From Pseudoalteromonas sp. EB27 (GTDB lineage: Bacteria > Pseudomonadota > Gammaproteobacteria > Enterobacterales > Alteromonadaceae), in assembly GCF_001974875.1 (NCBI RefSeq), contig NZ_MTQD01000004.1:1-64000 (forward strand): a stretch of DNA of 64,000 nucleotides, read 5' to 3'. Under the pieces are notes generated by a model. That model was not told the DNA's origin, ran no database searches, and saw nothing but the letters and a program-made list of their open reading frames with translations. Numbering within the stretch: position 1 is the stretch's first letter; each line of letters begins with the position of its first letter. Position numbers and translations under genes: made by a program. Positions 1 to 8,506 of the stretch are shown here, piece after piece.

Positions 1-193
1 CGGATAAAGTACCGTCTCTTCATTGGCTGTACTATAGTTTAGCGAAATTGGGAGGGTGGTATGACAGTAAAAGAAATGGTCGAGTTGGCGTAAAAGCACT
101 CTGGAAGGGGTGGTTGAAATTAGCAGACATGGTCGAATCTGCCGAATTGTTAATATCAATTCAGCAGACAGAAAAGTTGTGATCAAGAGACAG
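1..193 (+). mobile_element. 3' end of an IS4-family (IS50-like) insertion sequence, cut by the window edge
   Basis: The last 19 bases (175-193), read on the minus strand, are CTGTCTCTTGATCACAACT. This agrees with the Tn5/IS50 mosaic end at 15 of 19 positions. The transposase reading frame stops inside this terminal repeat (TGA at 180-182), as in compact IS4-family elements. The element sits within a MITE copy that continues from 194. The bases after the junction, GGATGTAGG, are the expected 9-bp target duplication, but the other copy lies outside the window. Confidence 0.8.
3..182 (+). CDS. IS4-family transposase, C-terminal 59 residues only
   Basis: Frame 3 is open from the window edge to TGA at 180-182. 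It encodes a C-terminus with the segment LAKLGGWYDSKRNGR followed by LWKGWLKLADM, which is typical of the end of IS4/IS50-subgroup DDE transposases. Most of the protein, including the catalytic residues, lies outside the window, so activity cannot be judged. The stop codon overlaps the terminal inverted repeat. The family call is from recognition of this conserved tail. Confidence 0.8.
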   Translation, partial: DKVPSLHWLYYSLAKLGGWYDSKRNGRVGVKALWKGWLKLADMVESAELLISIQQTEKL

Positions 194-381
194 GGATGTA
201 GGTAAGGGGCGTGAGCAGGACGCGGAAGCTTTGCTCGGTTTTTACTTATTCTTACATGGATGTAAGCCAGTAGAATAAAGCAGGAGCAGTTATCGAGCCC
301 ACTAGGTTACAAACTTCGCGCCGCGATTAAATCGCCCCTAGATTGAACAAATTTTAATCCTGAAAGGTCAACAGGCCCTTA
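194..381 (-). mobile_element. Truncated copy of the 49.5-kb MITE, interrupted by the IS element
   Basis: Read on the minus strand from 381, this stretch matches the element at 49483-49797: terminal TAAGGGCCTGTTGACCTTTC, then a shared run through the AAATTTGTTCAATC, GGCGATTTAATCGCGGCGCG, TTTGTAACCTAGTGGGCT and CTTCCGCGTCCTGCTCACGC blocks. A segment of about 48 bp (roughly 231-278), containing the palindrome TTACATGGATGTAA, is present here and absent from the other copy. The inner end was split by the IS insertion at 193/194. The element's first bases (381-379) supply the stop codon of the adjacent hydrolase gene. Confidence 0.75.
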
Positions 382-1281
382 CGGACGTGCTTTAAACCAA
401 TTAAGTAAATCTTTAAATTGATCATCACGCGCACTTGGGTGGGTAAGCATATTAATATGATCGTAATCAAAATTATGCCCGTGTTTACGACCGTAAATTC
501 GCATTTGTTGAATGCCAGGCCCAGATTCGTCCATAAATTTTTGAATATCGATTGGTTGAGCTAGTGCTTTGTCTTTTACCGCAGCAATATGAAGCGTTGG
601 CGGTAAATGCAGGCTGTTTAGCGCTTTTGCATAATCAAAATTATCATCAGAATCTATCCATGGCTTCTTTTTAGCCCATTGCATACTTTGATAATGCGAC
701 TTTTGAGTTTCGTTATCGCTTCCCCACTTATAGCCCTTAGCATTTAAATAACCATGTTTTTTAGCAAGTAAAGGCGCCATAAAATACCAAATTAAATTGG
801 CTTGTAATAGTTTTTGAGGATGATTATTAAATAAAGAACGCTTAGAGCCAAAATACACACACGCTTTTACATCATTAATATATTGAGGGAAACGTGCAAA
901 CGCGCTGTTCATTAATACTCCGCCCCAAGAGTGAGCAACCCAGTAGTCAGGCTTCTTGCCTTCAATCAACTCTATTTGCTTAATAAACGCTGGAATATCT
1001 TCTAAAATGGCTTCAGTTTGCCCGTACTTAGCGTCACTTGAAATAACCGGTTTACTATCACCTCGGCCACGTAAATCGGCCACATAACATCTATATCCAT
1101 GCTCAGCCAAAAAAGGGGCAAGTCCTTTATTCGAATGGGTATAAAAAATTTTACCGTTTTCTACAGCTCCATGCATAAAAAATACGACAGGCCCTTGCTG
1201 ATTTTCATCGCTAATACGGCGTAAATGAAGTGTTTGTTGATCAGCTAAGTTAATAATTATTGATTGCTGAGAAATCGTCAC
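379..1281 (-). CDS. Alpha/beta-hydrolase fold protein
   Basis: A 300-residue cytoplasmic hydrolase without a signal peptide. A likely catalytic triad is visible: the nucleophile elbow AHSWGG with Ser118, an acidic residue at Asp237 (AAVKD) and His275 in DHINML near the C-terminus. The oxyanion-hole HG motif is at 37-38 after the strand VVFFM. The elbow has Ala in place of the first Gly of G-x-S-x-G. Lipase/esterase or lysophospholipase-like activity is plausible, but the substrate is unknown. It is transcribed away from rlmF, with about 130 bp of divergent promoter region. Its TAA stop coincides with the terminal TAA of a MITE copy, so the last residues may have been altered by that insertion. 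Confidence 0.8.
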   Translation of the reverse strand: MTISQQSIIINLADQQTLHLRRISDENQQGPVVFFMHGAVENGKIFYTHSNKGLAPFLAEHGYRCYVADLRGRGDSKPVISSDAKYGQTEAILEDIPAFIKQIELIEGKKPDYWVAHSWGGVLMNSAFARFPQYINDVKACVYFGSKRSLFNNHPQKLLQANLIWYFMAPLLAKKHGYLNAKGYKWGSDNETQKSHYQSMQWAKKKPWIDSDDNFDYAKALNSLHLPPTLHIAAVKDKALAQPIDIQKFMDESGPGIQQMRIYGRKHGHNFDYDHINMLTHPSARDDQFKDLLNWFKARP

Positions 1282-1409
1282 AGTTATTCCTTTTTATTAT
1301 TTTCAACTCATCCTACCAGTAATATTAAATATACCAAAGGAAATGTCTGCACTTTACTCATCAGCATTTGTTACAATCACTACATCATATCTGTTGTTAA
1401 AATGAAGCC

Positions 1410-2342
1410 ATGAAAGAAAATAAAGCACGTTCAAAATTACACCCTCGTAACCTACATAAAAATGGGTACGACTTCGATTTATTAACAACAGAGCACCCTG
1501 CTCTACTGCCCTTTGTTATAACAACACCTGCAGGTACTAAAAGCATTGATTTTAGTGATAACAAAGCCGTTAAAACACTAAATCAAGCTCTTTTAAAAGC
1601 ACATTATAATATTGATTTTTGGGATATTCCCGAGCACAACTTATGTCCACCTATACCTGGGCGTGTTGACTACATTCATTACTTAGCCGACTTATTAAGT
1701 GATGATAATCAACAACAAATACCTTTAGGTAAGCAAATTAAAGTACTTGATATTGGTACTGGCGCTAATTTAGTTTACCCGCTTACTGGTACAAGTGAAT
1801 ATAAGTGGCATTTTACAGGGACTGATATTGATGCAACCTCAGTAAAAATAGCAAAGCAAATTGCTCAGTTTAATGGTTTAAAAATAACCCTAAAACAACA
1901 AAAAAACGCATCACATATTTTTAAAGGCGTTATAAATCAAAAGGATTTATTCCATTTAACACTTTGTAATCCTCCGTTTCATGCCAGTGAAGAAGAAGCG
2001 ACTAAAGGTAGTGAACGTAAATGGAAAAACTTAGGCAAAACACCAAGTAACGCGCTTAACTTTGGTGGCCATAATAATGAATTATGGTGCGAAGGCGGTG
2101 AAGTACAGTTTATCTCTAATATGATTAAAGAAAGCGAAGACTTTGCAGAGCAAGTACTGTGGTTTACGTCGTTAGTATCCAAAAAAGATAATATTGCAGC
2201 CCTTGAAGAAGTATTAAAAGCCCACCCAATAGCACAATATAAAATAGTTGATATGGCACAAGGTCAAAAAATTAGCCGCTTTATTGCATGGAGCTACTTT
2301 GATAAAGAAACTCGTGAACAAATTTGTAGCGAGCTGGCTTAG
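1410..2342 (+). CDS. rlmF: 23S rRNA (adenine(1618)-N6)-methyltransferase RlmF
   Basis: A 310-residue class I SAM-dependent methyltransferase of the RlmF/YbiN family, which methylates N6 of A1618 in 23S rRNA. It opens with the family-typical [12 protein letters not shown], has the SAM-binding loop VLDIGTGAN at 112-120 and the N6-adenine motif NPPF at 187-190 followed by HAS. The length is normal for the family. ATG at 1410 is the only convincing start. The ltaE gene follows after 40 bp on the same strand, so the two may be cotranscribed. Confidence 0.93.
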   Translation: MKENKARSKLHPRNLHKNGYDFDLLTTEHPALLPFVITTPAGTKSIDFSDNKAVKTLNQALLKAHYNIDFWDIPEHNLCPPIPGRVDYIHYLADLLSDDNQQQIPLGKQIKVLDIGTGANLVYPLTGTSEYKWHFTGTDIDATSVKIAKQIAQFNGLKITLKQQKNASHIFKGVINQKDLFHLTLCNPPFHASEEEATKGSERKWKNLGKTPSNALNFGGHNNELWCEGGEVQFISNMIKESEDFAEQVLWFTSLVSKKDNIAALEEVLKAHPIAQYKIVDMAQGQKISRFIAWSYFDKETREQICSELA

Positions 2343-2382
2343 TACCAATTTTATTAAAAACAATAAAAAGGATAAGGCAATC

Positions 2383-3387
2383 ATGATAGATTTTCGCTCT
2401 GATACAGTTACAAAACCAACAAACACAATGCGCGATATTATGTACAACGCACCGGTTGGTGACGATGTATATGGCGATGATGAAAGCGTTAACCAACTAG
2501 AAGCTTATGCGTGTAAGCGTTTTAACTTTGAAGCCGCACTTTATTGTAGCTCAGGTACACAAGCCAACTTACTTGCAATAATGGCGCATTGTGAGCGAGG
2601 TGACGAATACATTTGTGGCCAAAATGCGCATAACTATAAGTTTGAGGGCGGCGGTGCAGCTGTTTTAGGGTCTGTGCAACCACAGCCTATCGAAAACGAT
2701 GCTGATGGCAGTATACCTTTTAGTAAAATATCGGCGGCTATAAAACCAGACGATTGCCATTTTGCAAAAACGCGATTGCTTAGTTTAGAAAATACCATTG
2801 GCGGAAAGGTGCTGCCTCTTGAGTACTTAGCCCAAGCTCGTGACTTTGTTAACACACATAATCTAGCGCTGCACTTAGACGGCGCACGAGCATTTAATGC
2901 CGCAGTTGAGCTAAATGTTGATATCACTGAAATTACAAAACACTTTGATTCAGTTTCTATTTGTTTATCTAAAGGCTTGGGAGCGCCCGTAGGCTCTTTA
3001 TTAATAGGCTCACCAGCACTTATTAATAAAGCAAGACGATGGAGAAAAGTACTTGGTGGCGGTATGCGCCAAGCCGGAATGCTTGCAGCCGCTGGGCAGT
3101 TTGCACTTGAGCACAATATAGAGCGCTTAAAAGACGATCATGCAAATGCACGTTATTTGGCTCAACAATTAAGTGAAATCAGTGGCTTTACTGTCGATAT
3201 GAGTAACACCACTAATATGGTTTACGCAACATACACTAACAGTATAAACATTGAAGAGATTGCTGAGGCACTTAAACAACAAGGTATATTATTTAGCCCA
3301 AGCAAGCAGCTTAGGCTAGTAACGCATTTAGATATTACGCGCGAAGATATTGATACATTTTTAAATGCTTTGTCGGCCCATATTTAA
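2383..3387 (+). CDS. ltaE: Low-specificity L-threonine aldolase
   Basis: A 334-residue PLP-dependent fold-type I enzyme that cleaves L-threonine and L-allo-threonine to glycine and acetaldehyde. It begins with the family signature [20 protein letters not shown] (163-169) holds the PLP-contacting Asp, and the Schiff-base lysine is K197 in [11 protein letters not shown]. The frame is open upstream to 2248, but that part lies within rlmF in another frame. The ATG at 2383 is preceded by AAGGATAAGG and matches the family N-terminus. The last 27 bp overlap the convergent tdk gene, so the two coding ends share DNA. Confidence 0.93.
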   Translation: MIDFRSDTVTKPTNTMRDIMYNAPVGDDVYGDDESVNQLEAYACKRFNFEAALYCSSGTQANLLAIMAHCERGDEYICGQNAHNYKFEGGGAAVLGSVQPQPIENDADGSIPFSKISAAIKPDDCHFAKTRLLSLENTIGGKVLPLEYLAQARDFVNTHNLALHLDGARAFNAAVELNVDITEITKHFDSVSICLSKGLGAPVGSLLIGSPALINKARRWRKVLGGGMRQAGMLAAAGQFALEHNIERLKDDHANARYLAQQLSEISGFTVDMSNTTNMVYATYTNSINIEEIAEALKQQGILFSPSKQLRLVTHLDITREDIDTFLNALSAHI

Positions 3388-3954
3388 CGCGGCTTTATAA
3401 TGTTTGCGGCATACCGAAACATATCGGTCATTGCCGCCAATTTCTACTTGGTTACCATCGGCTATTGCTTCACCATTTTCATCGGTACGAAGTACATGGT
3501 TAGCTTTACGCCCGCAGTGGCATACAGTTTTAAGCTCAACTAACTTATCAGCCCACGCAAGTAAGTATTGCGACCCTATAAATAGCTCGCCTCTAAAGTC
3601 ATTACGCAGGCCATAACACAATACCGGTATACCAAGTTCATCAACCACATCGGTTAATTGCATTACTTGTTCTTTTGATAAAAATTGACACTCGTCAACT
3701 AATACACAATGGCGTTTTTTATCATTGTTGAGTGATTGAATAAGATCAAAAACATCTTTGCTAGCATCAAATACATGCGCATCAGCTTGCAAGCCAATAC
3801 GAGACGATACTTTACCCACGCCTTGTCTATCATCAATGGCCGCAGTAAGGATGACAGGTTCCATGCCACGTTCTTTATAGTTAAATGCAGATTGTAATAA
3901 CGTGGTTGATTTACCTGCGTTCATTGCAGAGTAGTAAAAGTATAATTGAGCCAT
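3361..3954 (-). CDS. tdk: Thymidine kinase (type II)
   Basis: A 197-residue cytosolic kinase of the pyrimidine salvage pathway that phosphorylates thymidine with ATP. The P-loop SAMNAGKST is at 9-17, and DECQF at 87-91 carries the Walker B Asp and catalytic Glu. Zinc ligands are C145 and C147 plus C182 and H185 (CRKH). All key residues and the length fit bacterial TK1-like enzymes. It converges on ltaE with a 27-bp overlap of the coding ends. Confidence 0.95.
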   Translation of the reverse strand: MAQLYFYYSAMNAGKSTTLLQSAFNYKERGMEPVILTAAIDDRQGVGKVSSRIGLQADAHVFDASKDVFDLIQSLNNDKKRHCVLVDECQFLSKEQVMQLTDVVDELGIPVLCYGLRNDFRGELFIGSQYLLAWADKLVELKTVCHCGRKANHVLRTDENGEAIADGNQVEIGGNDRYVSVCRKHYKAALNMGRQSI

Positions 3955-4036
3955 TGCGGTGCCATTTTATAAAAAGTGCGCTTATGCTACCTTAATATTA
4001 AATTAATACCAATTTACAAACGCGAATTTAATGAGG

Positions 4037-4828
4037 TTATTTAGGTGTTTGTAAGTATTTAATATACACAGGTGCACTTTCAAATTTTGATAACCATTGC
4101 CACATTTGCAAGCTTAGAGTGCTATTTTCTTCGTAGAATTTTTTTGAAAAAATAAGGTAACCATGGCTGGTTTCGTACGGTGGGTAAATAGGTTTAACAT
4201 TTTTACTTTTATAAGGGTAACTCGACACTTTTAAGCCATCTACTTGGCATAGATCGACACTCGCCTGCACCACGCCCTTATCTAGCAACTCAAAAGCTTT
4301 GCTCTTAGAGAACGTATTATGAATAAAAAATGGTTCTTCTTTTAACGCGCTATTTAGCCCATAGCCATTAGGAATAGCTATCGTAAATGCTTTATTTTGA
4401 AATACTTCGCGAGTCTCCCATTCTTTATGAAATTTATAACGCCCTATAAGGCAGCTACCAAATTCACTTACTGCATACTCTTCTTGTAACTTACCTTGTT
4501 CATCAACAGGGTAAACAGCAACATTTTCTCGTCCTGTGCGGTAACTTGCAATAACAGCATTCACTCGATTAAATTCTAAATCGTTTAAGCATCTACGCCA
4601 TGGCTTTCTAACAAATTTAATCTCAACACCATCAATCGCTTTATCTAATAAGCTTAAAACCTCCACTGAGGCCTCAGGTTGATCAATAGGTATAGCCTTA
4701 TCAACACCTAAAAATAGTGGTGCTGCGTTTTTATCTTCATAACAAAAAAGTAATTCTTTGGCCGTAACGCCATTGCAAAACACAATACACTTCAAAACAA
4801 AAATATAAAGTAACGTTCTAATTTTCAT
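4037..4828 (-). CDS. Periplasmic substrate-binding-like protein
   Basis: A 263-residue protein with an N-terminal hydrophobic segment (about 4-23, ending near VTAKE) that should act as a signal peptide. The rest resembles stand-alone periplasmic amino-acid-binding (SBP_bac_3-like) proteins common in Alteromonadales: an early ELLFCYEDKN segment, central RKPWRRCL, then a two-lobed alternation of strands and helices. No ABC permease or ATPase lies nearby, so it is probably a ligand sensor or orphan binding protein rather than part of a transporter. The ligand is unknown. Four cysteines remain after the signal region. Confidence 0.6.
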   Translation of the reverse strand: MKIRTLLYIFVLKCIVFCNGVTAKELLFCYEDKNAAPLFLGVDKAIPIDQPEASVEVLSLLDKAIDGVEIKFVRKPWRRCLNDLEFNRVNAVIASYRTGRENVAVYPVDEQGKLQEEYAVSEFGSCLIGRYKFHKEWETREVFQNKAFTIAIPNGYGLNSALKEEPFFIHNTFSKSKAFELLDKGVVQASVDLCQVDGLKVSSYPYKSKNVKPIYPPYETSHGYLIFSKKFYEENSTLSLQMWQWLSKFESAPVYIKYLQTPK

Positions 4829-4903
4829 AGTGATTTTTATTTATAAACTAAATCTACAGTGTAGTATGTAGTACTAAACATACAAAATATTCGTTAAATT
4901 AAT

Positions 4904-5374
4904 TTACATTAATCCTTCGTGTTTCAGCAACCATAGTTTTCTATCAAGCCCACCTGCATAACCCGTTAACTTTGCATTTGCGCCAATAATTCGGTGACAA
5001 GGCACTATAATACTGATCGGGTTTTTACCATTAGCAGCACCTACCGCCCTCACTGCTTTTGGGTTATTGAGTTGGTTTGCAATATAACCGTATGTTTGCG
5101 ACTGTCCAAAAGGTACCGTTAATAATGCTTGCCATACACTGTGCTGAAATACCGTACCGCTTGTATCAAGTGGTACATCAAAAGTAGTGCGACTTTTTGC
5201 AAAATACTCTTTTAACTGCGCAGCGCAAATAAGCACCGCCTTGTTAGTGACTTGCTCAAATGGCGTATAAGGGTGTTCAACTGGTGGATAAAACCCAACA
5301 TAACTCACGCCTTTTTCGGTCGCTTGAATAATTATGTCGTCTATTGGGCTCGAAATTGATGTTTGAATTATCAT
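4904..5374 (-). CDS. ogt: Methylated-DNA--protein-cysteine methyltransferase (Ogt type)
   Basis: A 156-residue suicide repair protein that removes alkyl groups from O6-alkylguanine. The acceptor Cys126 sits in the invariant IVPCHRII, and the DNA-binding helix segment with TYGYIA precedes it (95-100). The ATG at 5374 is chosen because its A is also the last base of the upstream TAA stop, giving translational coupling. The 17 in-frame codons further upstream lie inside the neighbouring gene and do not resemble this family. It follows the Ada-AraC-AlkA fusion directly, making a two-gene alkylation-repair operon. Confidence 0.93.
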   Translation of the reverse strand: MIIQTSISSPIDDIIIQATEKGVSYVGFYPPVEHPYTPFEQVTNKAVLICAAQLKEYFAKSRTTFDVPLDTSGTVFQHSVWQALLTVPFGQSQTYGYIANQLNNPKAVRAVGAANGKNPISIIVPCHRIIGANAKLTGYAGGLDRKLWLLKHEGLM

Positions 5375-6726
5375 TATAATTGCTGCCAAAGTTGAAAAGT
5401 TAAGTAAGATCGAAAAGGAGCGCAATTAGCAGGCTCAAACGGGTTTGCCGCTGCTTGTGCTTTTTTAACACCTAAATCACCATCAAGTAATATATCGGGT
5501 TGGCTTTGTCCTCGCAGCTTTGCATAATTTACTGTCCAAGGGCCAATTCCTTTTAAGCTAAGCCATTCATCTAAATCGTCATTTTCAGGATTTAGTGCAC
5601 AAAAATGGGCTAAATTGTGCAGTGCATTTTTGCGTGCTTGTGGCATTTTAAAAAAAGCAAAATCACTATCAGCAACAATTTTAGCTGTGGGGAAGTAAAC
5701 AGCATCACCCTCTTTTTCGCCTAATTCATCAACTAACTTTGTTACTAAATTATGCGCCGCAGTAACACTGACTTGTTGTCCAAGTACTGCCCTTATCCCT
5801 GCTTCAAAACTTGACCAAATCCCCGGAAGCCTGAGCCCTTCACACACTGTAAATGCATTATTTATATTAGCGCTTAAATGCATTTGAATTAAATTAATAT
5901 CGGCGTCTAAATCAAGCACACGGCGTATATTATTTATAACAGGTTGTAAGTACGACGTATTATCTATATTGATAGACACACTAAAGTGGTTTTTACTCGC
6001 TATAAATTCAGCGGTAAAACTTCCTTTATATTGCTCACTTGCAAAAGTACGTCCGTAGCTCGTTTGCGTTATCCACTCCATTGGCTTTATCAAACGCCTT
6101 TGCAAAAAGCCCTGCAAAGCAGGCCAATTATAAGGCGGCCTAAATGGTAACGTTAATGTGAGTGTTGACGTTGGTTTTTTATCGCTACTACGTAGCTTCG
6201 AGGGAGCTATATTTAACTGCTGTAAAAATGCATCATTAAAGCGCCTAATGCTTTTAAAGCCTGCGGAAAACGCTATTTCGGTAAGGGGTAAATGTGTTTC
6301 TTGAATCAGCTTTTTAGCAAAGTGACATTGGTTAAATAATCGATATTGCGTAATCGACACACCAAAATACTGCTTAAACAACTGTCTTAAATAACGACTA
6401 CTTACACCTAAACGAGCTGCTAATTTTTCGCAGTCGTACTCGTCATTTTGATCTATTAACTGTTTTGCTCTAAGTGCAGTCGTTTTTGTACCCTGCCATG
6501 CTGCGCTGCCAGGGGCACTATCAGGCCTGCAACGAATACAGGGTCTAAAACCGTCTTGCGCCGCGTTATGGGCAAACTGATAATAAACAACGTTTTTTTC
6601 GTGAGCCGTTGGTGCAGGGCAAATAGGTCTGCAATAAATACCGGTACTTTTTACCGCTACGTAAAAAAGCCCGTCAAAACGAGGATCGCGGCTCTGACGT
6701 GCTTTTTGCCAATGTGAATTATCCAT
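5374..6726 (-). CDS. Ada-type regulator / AlkA-type DNA-3-methyladenine glycosylase fusion
   Basis: A 450-residue protein in three parts. Residues 1-75 form the Ada zinc domain with C32, C36, C63 and C66; by homology one of these (C32 by position) accepts methyl from phosphotriesters. Residues about 85-180 form an AraC-type HTH region. From about 195 to the end is an AlkA-like glycosylase with a helix-hairpin-helix at 391-397 (LKGIGPW) and the presumed catalytic Asp417 in the GD of LLDGDLGVK. It should sense alkylation damage, activate transcription, and excise 3-methyladenine. It is translationally coupled to ogt. This arrangement is known in other bacteria; E. coli splits the functions between ada and alkA. 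Confidence 0.88.
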   Translation of the reverse strand: MDNSHWQKARQSRDPRFDGLFYVAVKSTGIYCRPICPAPTAHEKNVVYYQFAHNAAQDGFRPCIRCRPDSAPGSAAWQGTKTTALRAKQLIDQNDEYDCEKLAARLGVSSRYLRQLFKQYFGVSITQYRLFNQCHFAKKLIQETHLPLTEIAFSAGFKSIRRFNDAFLQQLNIAPSKLRSSDKKPTSTLTLTLPFRPPYNWPALQGFLQRRLIKPMEWITQTSYGRTFASEQYKGSFTAEFIASKNHFSVSINIDNTSYLQPVINNIRRVLDLDADINLIQMHLSANINNAFTVCEGLRLPGIWSSFEAGIRAVLGQQVSVTAAHNLVTKLVDELGEKEGDAVYFPTAKIVADSDFAFFKMPQARKNALHNLAHFCALNPENDDLDEWLSLKGIGPWTVNYAKLRGQSQPDILLDGDLGVKKAQAAANPFEPANCAPFRSYLTFQLWQQL

Positions 6727-6800
6727 AAGCGGCTCTATAAATTAACCTTATAGAGCCTAGCTTATACAAAAAAATTCACATTACTAGCCATATTCGGCAC

Positions 6801-7412
6801 TCAACCAATAGCCAATAAATAACGCCTTTGTACTTCTTGCCAATTAATCACATTATAAAAAGCGGCAATATAGTCAGGACGCTTATTTTGATACTTCAAG
6901 TAATAGGCATGCTCCCATACATCAAGTCCCAAAATAGGGATATTCCCGTGCATTAAAGGGCTATCTTGATTAGCGCTATTTTGTATAATCAGCTTTTTAT
7001 CTGGCGTGACACATAACCATGCCCAGCCACTACCAAATTGGCTAATTGCCGCGGCTGTAAATTCCTCTTTAAACTTATCAAAACCGCCTAGTTGCTCATT
7101 TATAGCCTGAGCCACAATACCTTCAGGTTTACCGCCTCCTTGTGGGCTCATTACTTGCCAAAATAAGCTGTGATTAAAATGCCCTCCTACATGCTCTTGT
7201 ACTGCTTTTTGCAGATTACTAGGCAGGCTGTTTATTCCCTTAAGTAATTTTTCAACATTTACGTTTTCATACTCAGTATCTGCTAAAGCAGCATTGGCTT
7301 TATTGATATACGTTTGATGATGCAGTGTGTGGTGAATATGCATCGTTTTACTGTCAATATGAGGTTCTAATGCATCGTATTCATAATCTAGTTTAGGTAA
7401 AGTAAACGTCAT
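6801..7412 (-). CDS. sodA: Superoxide dismutase, Mn type
   Basis: A 203-residue Fe/Mn-family superoxide dismutase converting superoxide to hydrogen peroxide and oxygen. Metal ligands by alignment are H27, H81 (GGHFNHSLFW), D164 and H168 (DVWEHAYY). The outer-sphere Gln lies at 149 within ANQDSPLM, and Gly77 takes the place used by Gln in Fe enzymes. Both features point to the manganese type. It is the last gene of a short operon whose first promoter carries a Fur-box candidate, so it is probably induced under iron limitation. Confidence 0.9.
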   Translation of the reverse strand: MTFTLPKLDYEYDALEPHIDSKTMHIHHTLHHQTYINKANAALADTEYENVNVEKLLKGINSLPSNLQKAVQEHVGGHFNHSLFWQVMSPQGGGKPEGIVAQAINEQLGGFDKFKEEFTAAAISQFGSGWAWLCVTPDKKLIIQNSANQDSPLMHGNIPILGLDVWEHAYYLKYQNKRPDYIAAFYNVINWQEVQRRYLLAIG

Positions 7413-7424
7413 AAATAGTCCTTT

Positions 7425-7931
7425 TTAGTGCAATTGTTTATTTGAAGGTGTGTTTGAGCTTAAACAAAAATTAACTTGCTCAATCAGTTCTGGAAGAGAA
7501 GGGTACCGGCGTGCAAATGACACAAGTTCAGAGGAAGTTTTAATGTAATGATGCTTACTCACTTTTTGTATATCGTAATGAGTATGCTTTGTTAAAGAAC
7601 AAAGCGTTAGGTGTATTTCGCATAGCCATTTACATGCATTTTCTGGCTGCTGCATAGCTATATAGGTATCAGCTAAATTATGCGACGCAACAACAAGTGC
7701 GGGTATACAATGCTCAATAGCATAAATGGCATTGTTATTAATCTGAGCATATAAAAACTGCTGAAGGAGATGATCCGCAAGCGTTTTGGCTAATAAGTAT
7801 TTATCGCGTGCTTCGAGTAAAGCACCCTGCTCAAATGCATAATTGCCTTGCATTATGTTCGACTGCCAAGGGCTTAATGCTTGCTCAAGATAGAGTAGAT
7901 CTGGGTGGGGCTGTTTTTGACCTGAGATCAT
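7425..7931 (-). CDS. Uncharacterised helical protein upstream of sodA
   Basis: I do not recognise the family. From the ATG at 7931 it has 168 residues and no signal peptide or membrane span. The middle part (roughly 15-110) looks like paired helices of TPR type (for example GNYAFEQGALLEARDKY then NLADTYIAMQQPENA). The frame is open upstream to 8063, but that part overlaps the GNAT gene and lies over the Fur-box region, so the internal ATG is preferred despite a weak ribosome site. It ends 12 bp before sodA. In Pseudomonas an unnamed ORF also precedes Fur-controlled sodA, so the linkage may be functional. Confidence 0.6.
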   Translation of the reverse strand: MISGQKQPHPDLLYLEQALSPWQSNIMQGNYAFEQGALLEARDKYLLAKTLADHLLQQFLYAQINNNAIYAIEHCIPALVVASHNLADTYIAMQQPENACKWLCEIHLTLCSLTKHTHYDIQKVSKHHYIKTSSELVSFARRYPSLPELIEQVNFCLSSNTPSNKQLH

Positions 7932-7993
7932 ATAATCATCTGCACATTTAATTATTGAGTGTGTATTTAACTTACACACCCAACAACCCAAAT

Positions 7994-8012
7994 GCAAATG
8001 ATTTTCATTAAC
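7994..8012 (-). promoter_or_regulatory. Fur-box candidate for the sodA operon
   Basis: The 19-mer GCAAATGATTTTCATTAAC (plus strand) agrees with the consensus GATAATGATAATCATTATC at 14 of 19 positions. On the minus strand it overlaps a possible -35 TTGCAT spaced 17 bp from TAAGTT, so bound Fur would block transcription of the 7931-6801 operon. It also touches the stop codon of the upstream GNAT gene. Confidence 0.55.
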
Positions 8013-8494
8013 TATTTGGCGAAATCTAATAATTCCTGCCCTGCTAAGCGATATATAATCCATTCGTTTTGAGGCTTTGCGCCAATACTGTTGTAAAAAT
8101 CGATAGCGGGTTTATTCCAATCAAGCACCACCCATTCAAAACGACCACAGTTATTACTAATCGCCTTATTAGCTAAGTGCTTCATAATGGCTTTGCCTGC
8201 ACCATTGCCACGACTATCTGGGCTTACATATAAATCCTCAAGGTATAGGCCATTTTTACCTAACCAAGTAGAGTAATTATAAAAATATACTGCAAAACCA
8301 ATTGGCTCATCGCCCTCTAAACAAATTATGCTGTGGGCTGTTGCCCCTTCGCTAAACAAAGTATCTAAAATTGCTTGTTCATCGGTTTTTACCGCATCCG
8401 GTTCTTTTTCGTATATGGCAAGTTCGGTAATAAAGTGCAAAATTGTTTTTGCGTCACTTGGTTTTGCATCACGTATTATAACGGGTTGGCTCAT
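8012..8494 (-). CDS. GNAT-family N-acetyltransferase
   Basis: A 160-residue cytoplasmic acetyltransferase. Conserved motif A is clear: LYLEDLYV (83-90) followed by the acetyl-CoA pyrophosphate loop RGNGAGKA (95-102). The C-terminal WNKPAIDFYNSIGA is the usual motif B region. The overall pattern is close to SAT1-like diamine acetyltransferases, but the acceptor amine cannot be read from sequence. The start codon lies 12 bp from the stop of the giant hybrid kinase on the same strand, so readthrough is possible. Confidence 0.85.
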   Translation of the reverse strand: MSQPVIIRDAKPSDAKTILHFITELAIYEKEPDAVKTDEQAILDTLFSEGATAHSIICLEGDEPIGFAVYFYNYSTWLGKNGLYLEDLYVSPDSRGNGAGKAIMKHLANKAISNNCGRFEWVVLDWNKPAIDFYNSIGAKPQNEWIIYRLAGQELLDFAK

Positions 8495-8506
8495 TGTATT
8501 TTTACC

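Noticed and set aside
2248..2382. Upstream extension of ltaE
   Set aside because: The extension overlaps rlmF, lacks similarity to the family, and the ATG at 2383 has a strong ribosome site.
2634..3116. 160-residue minus-strand frame inside ltaE
   Set aside because: Antisense shadow of a well-supported gene; no family features.
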